Assembly (NCBI GenBank): GCA_022410635.1
Contig: JAJVDF010000125.1
Span: 443,262 to 507,261, forward strand
DNA: 64,000 bases
Source: Tretioscincus oriximinensis
Lineage: Eukaryota; Chordata; Lepidosauria; Squamata; Gymnophthalmidae
Direction: 5' to 3'
A program made the position numbers and the translations under genes. The notes below the pieces were generated by a model. That model was not told the origin of the DNA, made no database searches, and was given only the letters and a program-made list of their open reading frames with translations. Every line of letters starts with the position of its first letter. Position 1 is the first letter of the stretch. This document shows, piece by piece, positions 22,145 to 34,484 of the stretch.

Positions 22145-24395
22145 AAATCTACGAGGATTTCAGCAATAATAAATCAGTGTTGAGGTAGGTTGAGTCTTCC
22201 CAACCACCTCCCCTGTTTTTAGTAATACATGCCAGACAGTTGATAAATTAATATTGTATGGGGAAGTGTTACTACGAACGGACTCTTATCTACAGCAATA
22301 GTATCATAATCTAAGAGGTTTCAGAAGCAATGTCAATGGACATTTCCAATAGAAAAGAGAAAATGGATGGGATAGAAATGCATAATAGTCTGGGTCTCTG
22401 CTTCGTACTCCTTTACAATCTGTAATTGCTGGTATGGTGGTATCCTCATCCTCCTTCCCACTTTACCTTGGCCTCAAGTATATATTCCCTATAAACACCA
22501 AAAGAGGATTAAAAAAAATCTTTTGACAGCAAGTGAGATGGAGGAGAGTATTTTTTCAGGATCATAATTTTGAAATTGAGACCAGGAGTGTTTGGCACAA
22601 TTGCCCCCTCTCCCCCTCAAAAAAGGCCCAGTTCTGAGGGGAATACTTCCCCCAAAGTATAAACGTACAGTTGGGCAGAAAGCTGGAAGCTGACTTTTAT
22701 AATGATTCCATTCAATTCATGGAAACAAAAGATTTGTTAGGGTATTGTATTTTATGCACTTTAAACTTCAAACCAGGAGCCACAGTTCCCTATGCACATT
22801 TCCTCATAAAGGGCACTTTCAGAGCTGCCATATACCTAGTATTTTGAACCAAAGCAGCACAGTTGTGTTGGCTGGGCAGACTGGATTTATAGAACAATAC
22901 ATCAGCGGGACTTTGACTTGGAGAAAGCTGTCATAATGAATGCTTGGCTCTAGAATTTTAACAAAAGCTCCTTGGAGTTACAGTGCATAAATATTTTTTT
23001 TGCTAGATTAACAGCATCAGAAAAAAATGTTGGGAAAAGATTCAAGTTAATCCTTAGCTTAATAAGAAAATTAATCCACAAGTTTTAAAACAGTTAAGAT
23101 CAGCAGTCTACAGCAATTTTAGCAAAGTCTACAAGTGGGAAGAAGAAACTCTACTTTGTTAGTAACACTAATATATCTCATCGAAATAGACTTAATAATG
23201 GCTAGTATAGGATCAGCTGCCATTTGGCTGCATACCGCCAAGCAGTGCAATGTATTATTGACTCATAGATGATGACAATCCTTTCTTACTTCTTTCAACC
23301 CATTCAAATGGAGAGGGGGTGATCAACATAGAAACAATTTCACTCTCTGGTGAAATTAGGAGGTCTGGTTCTATTGAAGGACAAAATAAGAAACTTCCTG
23401 GTACAATACATCATCCAACTTAGTGCCCAGCCCCCTACCTGGGAAAAAAGTCTTAGATGTGGTGTTGGGGGTTTTCTCTACAGCAGAGTTGGAAGACTTC
23501 AGCATCCATGTTGAGTTGGTCTTCTGTGGAAAACAGCTACAAGTCCTTGTGATTTCCACAATAAATATGGCATCATTTAGCTGAGTTCATATGGGCCATG
23601 TTAGCTGCCTTCCTGGAACATATCATCCTTTTGCTTCTTGGAGTGATTTTCTAAATATTTCTGACTCATGTAACACTTCAGCTGTCCATCTTGTAAATGG
23701 ATATAATGTGACCACAGAACTCAGGGCCATTTATTGAGCTTAAAAATGGACCCAGAAAGTGATTGTTTATGATGCAGCACTTGCAACTTCAGAGACCAGG
23801 GAATTCCATTGTGTGAATTGTGAGAGGAAGGCCAGGATTTGGCAATGGAAATATCAGTCTCTTGCTGGAATGTACCACTTTTACCCAGACCATAAGCAAT
23901 CTGGCAAGTAGTATCCTAAACATCACACATCTAAAATATGCAGTGTATGTATGTCATACTGGCCCATATTTATCTGACTTGAAGCACTTTTTTATCTTGA
24001 TCTGTCACAGCTGTAGTCTTATGCATTTATGTGGTGGAATAGACTACTCCATTTTATAAGGGGCTTACAATACTCCTCCAAGCAAATACCACTGCTGTGC
24101 TGCTTAAAGTGGTGTTGAGGGACTTAATGAACTGAGAGGGACCTGGTGTATGCTGAGAATTGTTTGTGTCAACATCACACGCAGTCCAGGCCAGTTATCT
24201 CTGCTAGATCCAAATACTCATTGGTCTCTGAAAATAAATTTCATAGGTGGCGACATTTTCCATTACAGTGAGTTTGGAACAGTTACAAAAACAGACACAG
24301 AATAGCTGTTCATATAAAGAGTGTGGATTAATGTGCTATATTGTATTGTAACACTATTCCTATGCAGACAGTGTGGCAGTCTCTAAGATAAAATA
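22145..24395. other. Unique AT-rich DNA
   Basis: No gene recognised. A weak echo of an L2 endonuclease on the minus strand near 23370-23560 is not secure. Confidence 0.45.
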
Positions 24396-24400
24396 CTGAG

Positions 24401-24656
24401 CTTAACATTGCTCCCCTCCACATGATTTGTTAAACGCAATTGCGTTAAGTTCCAAAATAACTCGTTTGTACCCGAGGCACACTTACCTCATCCTTTAGCA
24501 AACAATTAAAAAAAACCTTTAAATCATGTGAAATCTAAAATACATTACTGAGCTTGTGCAAACATGACCATATACAGCTACATATATTCTTGACATTGCC
24601 CCCCTCCGCACAATGTATTAAACAAAATTTCATTAACTTCCAGAATAACTCGTATG
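24401..24656. repeat. ~68-bp direct repeat pair, 188 bp apart
   Basis: The copy at 24401-24468 (CTTAACATTGCTCCCCTCC...GTTAAGTTCCAAAATAACTCGT) recurs at 24589-24656 (CTTGACATTGCCCCCCTCC...TTAACTTCCAGAATAACTCGT) in the same orientation, roughly 80% alike. This suggests two units of a ~188-bp tandem repeat or a duplicated end of an unidentified element. Confidence 0.7.
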
Positions 24657-24659
24657 CAA

Positions 24660-25002
24660 GCCCTTTGTCATTTGTGGAATAGACAAGTGGATGAAATCTT
24701 GAGTATGGTCAGTATGGGACTAAAGCAGGATATATAAGAGATTCTCATGGTGGTATCTCCTCATGAGATCCTGCCTTCTCCCATTACCCCAACATACAAA
24801 GGCTTGAGAAGGTGAATACAGACTGTTTTGCAAGCTGTCAAAAACAAAACAGCAATTGGAAAATTCCAGCTCCTTGCACCTTTAATACGGATATATTGCA
24901 CAGCATGGCAAAAACTCCATTTATGTGTTTTGCAGAAGAATCATGATGTTGAAACATCCCAGTCAAAAAACATTGTCTGGAGGGGGTCTTAGTCTTTGCA
25001 AG
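24660..25002. other. Unique DNA
   Basis: Nothing recognised. Confidence 0.4.
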
Positions 25003-25009
25003 CAGATCT

Positions 25010-25740
25010 GGATCTTGGGCAGGAGTTACAAGGACTAAAGCCCTGGGCAGCAGGCTGGTGGCCGTTTATCGGGGGCTGCAAATTGCTGGCCATTTAAATT
25101 TTAATTTATCCCAGTTGTGTCTACTGGGCATGTCCCAGGAACAGCAGACATGTACTGCATGTGGTGTTTGCCTATTTTAAAGTTTTGTATTTTGTTTTAT
25201 ACTTATTGTTTTACCCCAGAGTGAGGGAGAAGAGCAGGCCTGGGCAGGGGCATGGCTTCCTCATTCTCAAGTTGGGAGTGGGTGAGGCTGGAGGAACCAG
25301 CCAATAGGGCCTCAAGTAGCCGGCTGNTCAGGGTATAAAGGGGAAACTGACCAGGGCTACTGACTTTTCTGTTGGGGAAAACTTGTGGTGTGAAACAAGT
25401 AAACAGATGGTCCACTGCTAGTCTGCATCTTAGGGGTGGGGCTAGAGTGTATGGGAGCCTGGATAGGCCACAGCTGAGATTAGGCCTGGGCTGAACCAAA
25501 TGTAGTTGTGCCTGTCATTTTAAAGACTGCTGAATGTTACAATTCTTTCACTGAGCATATGTGTGTGTGCTCTGACTTGAGTTGAAAGCTCAGACTGTTT
25601 TTTCTTTCTTCCCTACAAACCCTAATCTGTTATACCGATAAACCTTTGTTTGTTTGACTTTTAAAAAGCCTTTCTTTTGTTTCTTTATAACGAAATCTTT
25701 ACACATCACCACAATTGGGCAGGACTGTGATAGAGTTCAT
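25010..25740 (+). mobile_element. LTR-like block (candidate)
   Basis: A GC-rich segment has a good TATA box (GGTATAAAGGGG, about 25331-25342), about 300 bp of downstream sequence, then a poly(A)-like GATAAACC at about 25636 followed by a T/G-rich stretch, the order seen in the U3-R-U5 of LTRs. I could not fix TG...CA termini or a target duplication, and no gag/pol-like frame adjoins it. An unrelated promoter-like repeat is an alternative. Confidence 0.3.
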
Positions 25741-25744
25741 ACAT

Positions 25745-27365
25745 ATAGCTTAAAGGAGCCTTGTTATAGGCTTATAGGCGCTGAGAGGCCAAGCAGGTCG
25801 TGGGTGCTTGCTTGGATCCCAGGGTAAAAGTGTGGCACTTCTAGCCTGGAGGATCAGAGTACCTGGGCCCTCAGGTAGGGGTCGCCACACTGCACATGTC
25901 CCAGACACCACCACGAACCACCACCACCATGCACCATTGTATTGTTGCTCTGAATGTGCTGCCACCTGTCCGTCTTTGTGCTGCTTTGCCTGTCTGCACT
26001 GGGCTGCTACCACAGCCCTTGCATAGGCAGCTGAGAGTAGGAAACAGAGAGCATAGAGCAAATAATGTCACTTCCTATCACGGGGTGGTGGTGCGTAAAA
26101 CCTTTTGCCGCCCAGGGGCATCATATTTCCCAAATACGACCATGTTTGCAAAATAAATTAATTAATGATCATAAATAAATAAATTTCTTCTCATGCGGAG
26201 ATTATGGCTACCAATTGCCTTAGTTTTAGTACCAGGAGCTCTGGGGATATGAATTTAGAATTCTTCTACCACAAAACATTTGCTAGTGACCNCAGGTGAC
26301 TGACAACATTACCTTTGTGCAAAACCATTCAGAAAACCCAAGTAAAGCCTCAAAACGATTGAACTTTCATTCTTCTGGATAGTTAATAATGTAACAGAAG
26401 ATGGAAACTTATCTCTGTGTCAACTACACTGTGGATTGTTGTTTTTCCCCCCTATCTGAATTGAAATCCAGGCATGAAGAGATTGCCATATAATTGGATA
26501 TCATGACCTCATAAAAGAACACTACTTTTGCTAATTCTTATTTAAACAGCTCATGCTGATGGTGAACTTCCTCATTCATATTCATAGATCTGCTTAAATT
26601 GAACTCATTTGTAGAAGACAAACTGCTACTTGGCTTTGCCAAAATTCCAACTTGAGTGATGAGGCAAGCAAAGCAGCATGACCTCAGATTTACTGCATGA
26701 ATAGTTTGTATGGTTTGCAAATGGAGTCCAGTATCTGCCAATTCTGATAGGGGAAAACAGTGTTAGTCACGTCTTTCCAACCAAAATGAATACTGAAGAA
26801 AAGTATATCCTTTCAACCTTAGGGGGAAAAAGGGAGAAAAGGTAATCAAGAAATATGAATAAATATAATCTTACAACAGGTGTTCATTTGATGCAAGCCA
26901 CAAATTTTGGACCCTCCATTCCACCCCCAGTTACTCCTTTCTTTGAATATTCAAAACAATGAAAAGAGATATTTTTTCNTAGTAAAGGTAGATTACTCTT
27001 CTAAATATAGTTTACTGCACTCATGTAAAGTGTGAAAAATATGCAGATTATTGTTAATGTGTATGTGCTTAGTTCCATACACATGAACTAGTAGTTCCAT
27101 CACACCTAGTGGAAGTCTGTGACACTTCTGGTCTTATCAGATTAATTTCTATCAATTACAATGCACCAGAAATGATGAAAAATGCTAAATGTCCAGCAAT
27201 ATTGAAAAGGATGCTCCCTTCTTAACAATATCTTTCTATAGATTTTATATTGGAGCTGATAACAAGCAAAATCTGGAACAGCCTCACTCTAGACTTTTTA
27301 CTCCTACCTCCCCTCAGCATATGTCCTTCCAGTGAAAGAGGAGTAAGGGGGGAGGGAAGGTATGA
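25745..27365. other. Unique DNA, partly GC-rich
   Basis: 25800-26130 is GC-richer with CAC/CCA-rich patches; overlapping open frames on both strands there reflect composition. The rest is AT-rich with an ATAAAT-type simple run at 26147-26192. No gene seen. Confidence 0.45.
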
Positions 27366-27369
27366 CTTT

Positions 27370-27472
27370 TTTAAACATTTTACTGATGTGTTTTTGTGTT
27401 GCTTTTAGTTTTCTGTTACCCATCCTGGGACTTCGAGACTGTACTGTAGGGCAATAAATAAAAACAACTGGA
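27370..27472 (+). mobile_element. L2-like LINE/SINE 3' tail
   Basis: TTGCTTTTAG...GTTACCCATCCTGGGACTTCGAGACTGTACTGTAGGGCAATAAATAAAAACAAC follows the usual pattern of L2-type 3' ends: a CCGCCCTGGG-like stem, then GGGC-ATAAATAAA. Short and old. Confidence 0.5.
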
Positions 27473-27899
27473 ATGCTGCATTCATAGAGCCAATTGTCCT
27501 CACCACACTCTAATCACCCCAATGACATTCAGAAACTCATCTCAGATTTATCTTTGATTTTGCATTTGAGACAAAGGACTAACCAAGCAAGTAACAGGAG
27601 CACAGTATTTGCACTTTGATTGACTACTCCCCAATAAGTCTAAAAACATGCTTAAGATTACCACATCAGAAATGTTGGGTTATAATTCAGGCAATAATAG
27701 ATGTAATTATGGGTAATTACAACAATCAATTGGTCTTATGAAAAATGGTTTCTGATCAATCAAGGTTTCTTGGATTATTAAATGATGATACATATCTTTA
27801 CTGCAATCATATCAGCTGCCCATTTAGTTCGAACCAATGGTTGGAAAAATGCACCAAAATGAGATTTGAATTAGTTAATGAAATAAGAAGATAATTAGC

Positions 27900-28168
27900 T
27901 GGAATATTCAAGCCTTTTGAAATAAACGAAAATGGGAAAAAGTCTTGAACTATATAAATGGAAGATGAACCGGGTCCCAATGGAATTATGTTGAATTACA
28001 ACATATTCCCTCTGTTGTATAAACAGATATAATAACTTTTGGGGGGTAGGTTTTCCTTTAGTACTGTACATCTGTATGTATGTATTTATGTTTGTTTGTT
28101 TGTTTGTTTGTTTTTGTACTTGTTCTGTGTGAAAAACTTAATAAACATTTTTTTTAACAAAAAAGGTT
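27900..28168 (+). mobile_element. Possible L1-type 3' end with (TTTG)n and poly(A)
   Basis: An ACTATATAAATGGAAGATGAA stretch is followed by a (TTTG)n tract at 28091-28115, a TTGTACTTGTTC motif, AATAAA and an A/T-rich tail. This fits the 3' end of an old L1 or processed transcript, but no ORF text is recoverable. Confidence 0.3.
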
Positions 28169-28169
28169 A

Positions 28170-29670
28170 CCGTAAATGTTGTATGATCATTTTATGTTGG
28201 CTCAAGGTTATGTTTCCTGAAAAATGTGAATGCCGTATACCAGGCCTTCAAGTCACATTACATGTTTTCATCCAGTTGCAATAATGGGGAAGCCAATCAT
28301 GTAAAACATTAGCATTTACAACTTTTCCTGCTCTCTGGGGCGGCTGCTTGGGAGGGTAATAAGACTCTGCTCACTCAGCTGTCTCCCAGTAATCCCTCTC
28401 TAAGATTCTCTATCTGCTGATTGCATCAATTCCTACTAGGGTAAGGTTGGAAAGGCATAACTGGATGACAAAATTCTTATTCCTTTCCTTTTTCAAAACT
28501 TACAGGGTCCACAAGCGATTCTTTTTTCAGTTATGACCAAAGTCAGGATTTATTTATATGAATCTTCTGCAAGACATAATTTTGGCTCAAGAATGGGTAG
28601 GAAATGCTTTTGGACACATAAAGTTACTAACACCTACTATTTTACTATTGTACTATCCAGCAGCTTTTCTCTCATTTGTGCAGAAAATCACAGCATCACC
28701 CATTCTTCACCTGTATCAAGATCTATAGTATTTCCTATCTGACTGTCATTCCTTGTTGGAAATACAACTGCTGTCAATCAAATTACAGTTGCCTGGCATA
28801 GGCAAGNCTGTCTTGTTAAGTTTCAAGGTTACCCAGGCCTTTATGCTCATTTTCCATGGGATTCGTGTTTTCTACCCTGAATTATTCAATTTTATAAACG
28901 AAAGATGAATTGCTCTAGCCAAGATGTCAAGTATGTGCAGCCACAGAAAAATGCCATGGGTGCTTTATCTCTTCCAGTTCATAAGTCTCAAAGGTGTCTT
29001 CTAACTAGAAAAGCATGAGAAGGTTTGTTTGAAAAATGTAAATATGAAATGACTTAATGAACTTTTTGCATTCTACTGTTCTGGTAAAATCATATTTGTG
29101 GATAATATTTTGTGCCTAGAGAACACCAATTTAGAAATGTGTATTTTGTGGATTAATGCAGTGGAAAGGATCTGTAAATNAACCACATATGTGAGATGAA
29201 TGCATGCAATTCAAAATTTCATTTTTGTTCTCCTAAAGCTTTATTTGTATAAGCTCAGTAATTACTGAAATCTGCACAAATAGGGCCTAAAACAGTTTTT
29301 ATGAGCTTTATCAATAGAACATTTGAGTGAACTCATTTGAGGCATTTTTCATTTTCTAATACCTGATAAGACAAATTGCTGAAACTGTGGATGACCAGCC
29401 ATTAGGGTTGACATATTTCAAAATGAAAACAAAACCAAAAAAATCAAAACCACCAGGGAGAGATGTCATTGCTTAGTTGGTACAGCTTATTCTGCACACT
29501 GTATGGTAATGACCTTGGCAGTATTCACACTACACCTTAAGAAGGGTGCAACTGCAATGCCAACATCCCCCATCCCCATTGTGTTACCATAAAAACCAAC
29601 TTTGAAGTGCTTCTGCATCCCTCAGTACGTACACCACTCATTTCTGCTACAGAGCTCATGGCCTAATTCC
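28170..29670. other. Unique AT-rich DNA
   Basis: No gene or transposon recognised. Confidence 0.5.
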
Positions 29671-29672
29671 AT

Positions 29673-29964
29673 TGAAGAAGAAGAATCGGGTTTTTGTACC
29701 CCGCTCTTTTCCAGAGCGGCTTACAGGATTTATTTTCACCCGAAGGCTTAAATCTTATTCTATCTTCCCCATCAAGTTAGTGATGGTACTCATTTATCTA
29801 ATTGATATGCAAATTGCAAATTTGCATCTCTTTCGAATAGCTGAGTTAGCTAGAGTTGCAGGATAGTGGAAGGCACTCACCCCTCCCCACATCCGACACA
29901 GGGCTTCGAAACCCAATCTCCCTGATGAAAGACCATCTTCTTAGTGACTGAGCCATTCATGCTG
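29673..29964 (-). mobile_element. tRNA-derived SINE, copy C
   Basis: Best preserved of the three. On the minus strand: ATGAATGGCTCAGTCACTAAGAAG (A-box region), GATTGGGTTTCGAAGCCCTGTGTC (B-box region, near-canonical GGTTTCGAAGCCC), GGATGTGGGGAGGGGTGAG, body, and a tail with GTAAGCCGCTCTGG...GAGCGGGGTACAAAAACCC and terminal (TTC)n. The CCGCTCT/AGAGCGG arms form a hairpin like those at L2/CR1-type LINE 3' ends, consistent with LINE-dependent mobilisation. Confidence 0.8.
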
Positions 29965-29969
29965 CTGCT

Positions 29970-31555
29970 CCATTTTAGCATATCCATTAGTTCTCTGTAG
30001 CTGCTCTCATGTGTGCGTGTGCTCTTGTCTCAGACGTGAACTGAGCCATGGTGTTATGGGAGTCTAGGCCTGTTGGGAAAGTAAGCGTTCCCAGGCTTGG
30101 TTGCTGCACACGTAAGATTTTCTACCAGTTCCTCCTGACCCCCCTTCAGCACACAGGTCCTTGCAGCACACATTCCCAACCACAATCTCATTTTTCTTCA
30201 GGATGGGAGGGAGGAGGGAAGGAGACAAAGTTTGGGACTGGATTTGGTGGCAATGATGCAGATCTAGTCAATCCTATGCTGTCAGCAATTTCACAAAACT
30301 ACACATGAGCCACCCTGAGACCTTCTGGTAAAGAACGGTACAGTGGAGGGAGGCACAAAGACGGACAATGCTGCCACTGCTCTACTGCTGCTTGTCTGAG
30401 CTCCCTTTCCCACCATGGCCCACCCTCTGTCNATGCTCAGTTGACAGCACTGAGGGGAAAGGAAGGCGAGAGGTTGGCAGGCATGAGAGGCAGGGGTACA
30501 AAGGGGAGGCGGCAGAGGAGTGAAGCAGCACATGAGTGCAAGCAGGAAATGCTTTTGCTCCAGCTAAGGTGTTAGGATTCCACTGCCACCACATGTGCTG
30601 TGNGGGCTGTTAACATGGGGTGGAAATGGACGGGGAATAAGGCATCCACTTTGGGTTGGATTTGGAAATATTTAAATTCCTTTCCACTCCATTTTTAGGT
30701 GTAATGTATTTACAGCCCTTGTTTGTTAGTTTGCCTCCCTAATTCTATATTTTAACCTTTTAGATATGGCAAAAGGCCCTTATAAATCTTATAATCTTAT
30801 ACATTTTAACCTTATAAATCATGTCAATAAAATTCTACACTAAATACTGCTATTGGAGGACAGTCTAAAATTTTGCCCACAACATCGAACTTCAATTTCG
30901 GCTTTTAATCTTGTTTCAATATTTATGTTAATTTATGTTATGTTAAATAGTGTTTGTTTGTTTGTTTAATGAGGCTAATGGGAAACATTCACATGTGAGA
31001 GCACCACAGGAAGTATCAGATGGTGAAGGGTATTTTTGAATTCAGCTTTTGCATGAAGAAATTAGGGTCTTCTTACACAATTCATAAATGATATTGCCCA
31101 CTTCATTCATGCAGAGATGTAAGAATTTAAACAATTGTTTACTTTATTGTCCAAGCTCAATGATAGATGAGTTAGTGTTGATAAACTATGTAAACTATGG
31201 ATATTTGTTATTACTGGTTCGCTTGCAAATGCGCATGGTAAATTAGGTTGTCTAAAGCCAAATGCATATTTCACTGAGCAGTTGCCAAATGTTGGAAAAG
31301 GATAGAGATTTTTTTCTCAAAACTCCTTTTCTAGTGTGCATTGAAATCACTGCATGAAAACTTCCTTTTCAACTTTTATCTCATCAGTTTCATTCAGTGG
31401 TATAATATCTTTCAAGACAATAATCATATTNGTTGACATGAACATTAACACACATAAAACAAAATACAATCAATAAAACAACAGTGTATGAAAATGGGGA
31501 GAAATAGCTAAAGAACAGGACAAAGAGGTGTGATTAAATGAGAAAAATCACACTC
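29970..31555. other. Unique DNA; GC-rich 30000-30610
   Basis: The 30000-30610 part is GC-rich and purine-skewed with open frames on both strands that lack any domain; the remainder is AT-rich with a (TGTT)n run at 30951-30968. No gene supported. Confidence 0.45.
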
Positions 31556-31559
31556 TTAG

Positions 31560-31742
31560 GCCCCGTCCCCACTGAGCCTCCTTCTTGGCTATACCTCAGA
31601 ATAGGAATGTGCCATCTACATGCCAGTGTAGGCTATGGCAGACCCCGAATGGGGCCTGCCACAGCCTACACTGGCATGTGGATGACCAAGCTCTGTACCG
31701 AGATATAACCCAGAATAAGGCTCAATTGGGACAGGGCCAAAT
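31560..31742. mobile_element. Palindromic MITE, family P copy 1
   Basis: Almost the whole ~180-bp element folds on itself. Outer ends are GGCCCCGTCCCCACTGAGCC and GGCTCAATTGGGACAGGGCC; inner arms are CATGCCAGTGTAGGCTATGGCAG and CTGCCACAGCCTACACTGGCATG, around a short GAATGGGG centre near 31650. Relatives lie at 34303-34480 and 47641-47705. No coding capacity. Confidence 0.85.
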
Positions 31743-31744
31743 AG

Positions 31745-34200
31745 AGTATAAGCACACACACAGCTGGATGCAACCTTATTCCTGCTGCCATTCACTGTTT
31801 TTAAACACTATCCGTCAATTGTACTGCAATCTAGTCATTCTGTGTTTGAACATGCCTGGCATACCTTCCCTCAATGTGATTGAATAAAGAAAATTCACAC
31901 ATATTGTGATTGTAGGATGTGCAACATTTTTTCCAACCGCAATGAGAGAAGTGCTTCTACCTCAAAAGTGTAGATGACAGGAAATATTCTTGTATTCCCC
32001 TCCTCCAGGACATGGGATTAGTTCCCAACATATATTTCCTCCCAGTAAGGGCAATACCTTTAAATTATTTATGATCTTGACATGATTTCTACACGGTTGT
32101 TTCCCCTAGTTATCCTAAAATTATACTGCAAAAATCAAGTAATAAAAGTGCAGAACCAGCCCACTTGTCTAAGAACAAAGCTATCCATCGTTTTGGGGTA
32201 GCCCTCATCATCCAGTTCATGGATGGTTGCTTGACATAATGTCTTGAATATAATCTCTATTAGGCACCATTTGAGTGCAGACTTTCTATTTGTCCCAAAC
32301 TCTTGCATTTGGGGTGCTTGAGAGTTCTAGTACATTGTGCAACAAATTCTTAGTTGTTTCTCTTAAGGATTCCAATGTGTAATCCTATTTTTTAATTGCC
32401 TATCTTATCAGCTCTGGATTTGTCTAGATGTTTGAAACTATATATTTTCATCGCTGGATCAGACCATCAAATACTCTGCTACCTATTAAAACAATCTGTA
32501 GAGAATTTCAGGAACCTAATTTGTATATGAATCAAATTGAACATCCTGCCGTACAGGCTAAACTAAATGTTTTTTCTTCTAACAGACAGAACATTTTTTC
32601 TAACATGAACTTTTTGAATGATTACACCCAAATTTTAATCCAGTTTAATTCAATTTGCAGAACAGAAAAATATAGCAGCAAAGAGAATATTTTCTTGCCA
32701 CGTTATCTAATTNATAAGTGGGCTTCCTGAGTCAGTGAATGTCAGTTTCCTGATGTGTTCTTTCATTCTGAATGTNGGACGAAGCCAGATTGAAAGGGAT
32801 CTCAGATACTTTTAAACATCAGATCAAACAGTGTGTTTTGTATGCTCTGGTTTAAAACAAGCAGGTTGTTTATTTGTCATTCAAATTTTTCACATACTTC
32901 TTGTTTGATTCTAACAGGTCTGAACCCAAGACACCTCTCTCTAGAAACATGTTTTCATGTTGTCTTATTGAGTAAACCAGGTCCAATATTTCTTAAAACA
33001 GTTTATAAAGTTATATAATCATTTCCAAGATGCAGTATAAGTATTGCCAAAGCTCTTATATAGCCAATTTATCTGTTATCAGCAACTTCTTTAGTAAGTA
33101 ATGCACTATAAAATATAAAGAAATAAAATGTAAGAATAAATTGAAATACATAAAAGCAACATTTATAAGAATAAAACACAATTACATCCAGCACTTACAG
33201 GGTAAACATAAAATGTATTTAGTATCTGTCGAGGTACTATCATTGGTATTCAAACTCCATGTACATTATTTCATATAATCCAAATGTATAGATTTATCTT
33301 GACTTGTCATTATAGTTTCTATCACAGCATTTTCCTCTAGAGAATAATTTGCTCCACGAGGCTTAAAAATATTTTTCTGGATTACTAAAATGGGTTCCTT
33401 GGTTGCTGACATGAAACATAGTGCAATAACAGCACAAAATGTCACAAGGGATCATCTTAACAATGAAAAAAAAACTTTCATTACACTAATACACTGATAC
33501 TACAAACTCTTAATACATTTAATCCTTGCATTAATTGTTTGGATAATGAACAACATGTTCTGTAATGGAATTCAGGAAAGATTCATTTACATAATGGGCA
33601 AATATATCATGTGGTCTTTCAATGTGGAAAACTGCAGTCAATTGACACAATCTGTGTACAATGGCACAGATATTGTTGGTTAGCTTTTTTATTATTCAAA
33701 TTTTTTCCATGGCATTCAAGTGTCAGAAAGAAGGAATTTTGTATCTTTCCCCACTGGGTCTTATTCTGTGATATATCCTGAATAGGGGGCTCCTTTGGTG
33801 TGCTATGCCTGTTTTTCGATGGCCTTTAATCCAGATTAAGGGACAATGTAACACACTTTCAAACTTTTAAACTGCATTTAACATATATTGCAAAGGCTTT
33901 GACCCTGCCTGATGCATACTAAAGGAACCTTTAATACGGATTACTGGTAGATCTAATTAATTGGATTTACCAGTGTACTGCCAAGATCCCTTAGCCAATG
34001 GTCAAGCTATGAGGCTATACCACATGCTGGGCTAGTATAGATGAGTGCAGATGGCAATGAAACCATTGATTTAAAGACATCTCTAGTCCACAGTGATTAA
34101 ACTTCCAATTTTAAACTTCCTGATTGTATGAATTTTTGTTTATATAAATGTAAGTCTCCCATTTTTAAACTAAGCAAAATAGATGCATCCACAGTGTGTG
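31745..34200. other. Unique AT-rich DNA
   Basis: No gene recognised. A small imperfect hairpin (TACTGGTAGATC... / ...GGATTTACCAGTGTA) lies at 33940-33977. Confidence 0.5.
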
Positions 34201-34203
34201 ACT

Positions 34204-34206
<3 letters not shown>

Positions 34207-34270
<64 letters not shown>
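34207..34270. repeat. (CA)32 microsatellite
   Basis: 64 bp of uninterrupted CA dinucleotides. The His/Thr-rich open frame across it is an artefact. Confidence 0.98.
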
Positions 34271-34272
<2 letters not shown>

Positions 34273-34302
34273 CAGTGCATTATAGCGCTAGAAGTCTCAT
34301 AA

Positions 34303-34480
34303 ATCCTGTCCATGCGGAGCTTTATTTTCAGCTATATCTCAGGACAGACCTTGTCCACCCACATGCCAGTGTAGATTATGACAAGCCCATTCAGGGCCTG
34401 CCATAGTCTACANTAGTATGTGGATGTCAGGCTCCTATTCCAAGATAAAACCCAGAATAAGATTTAGTGTGGGCAGTGCC
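34303..34480. mobile_element. Palindromic MITE, family P copy 2
   Basis: Shares with 31560-31742 the order TATATCTCAG, CCACATGCCAGTGTAGATTATG, CATTC-GGGCCTGCCATAGTCTAC, ATGTGGATG, CCCAGAATAAG. Its left end is more diverged. It is separated by about 30 bp from the (CA)32 tract. Confidence 0.75.
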
Positions 34481-34484
34481 ATAA

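Noticed and set aside
23371..23559. Possible L2 endonuclease fragment (NMDAEVF-like text) on the minus strand
   Set aside because: Only one weak motif and no continuing nucleotide similarity to the L2 at 44.6 kb.
34128..34406. 92-codon frame with a long Thr-His repeat
   Set aside because: Translation of the (CA)32 microsatellite.
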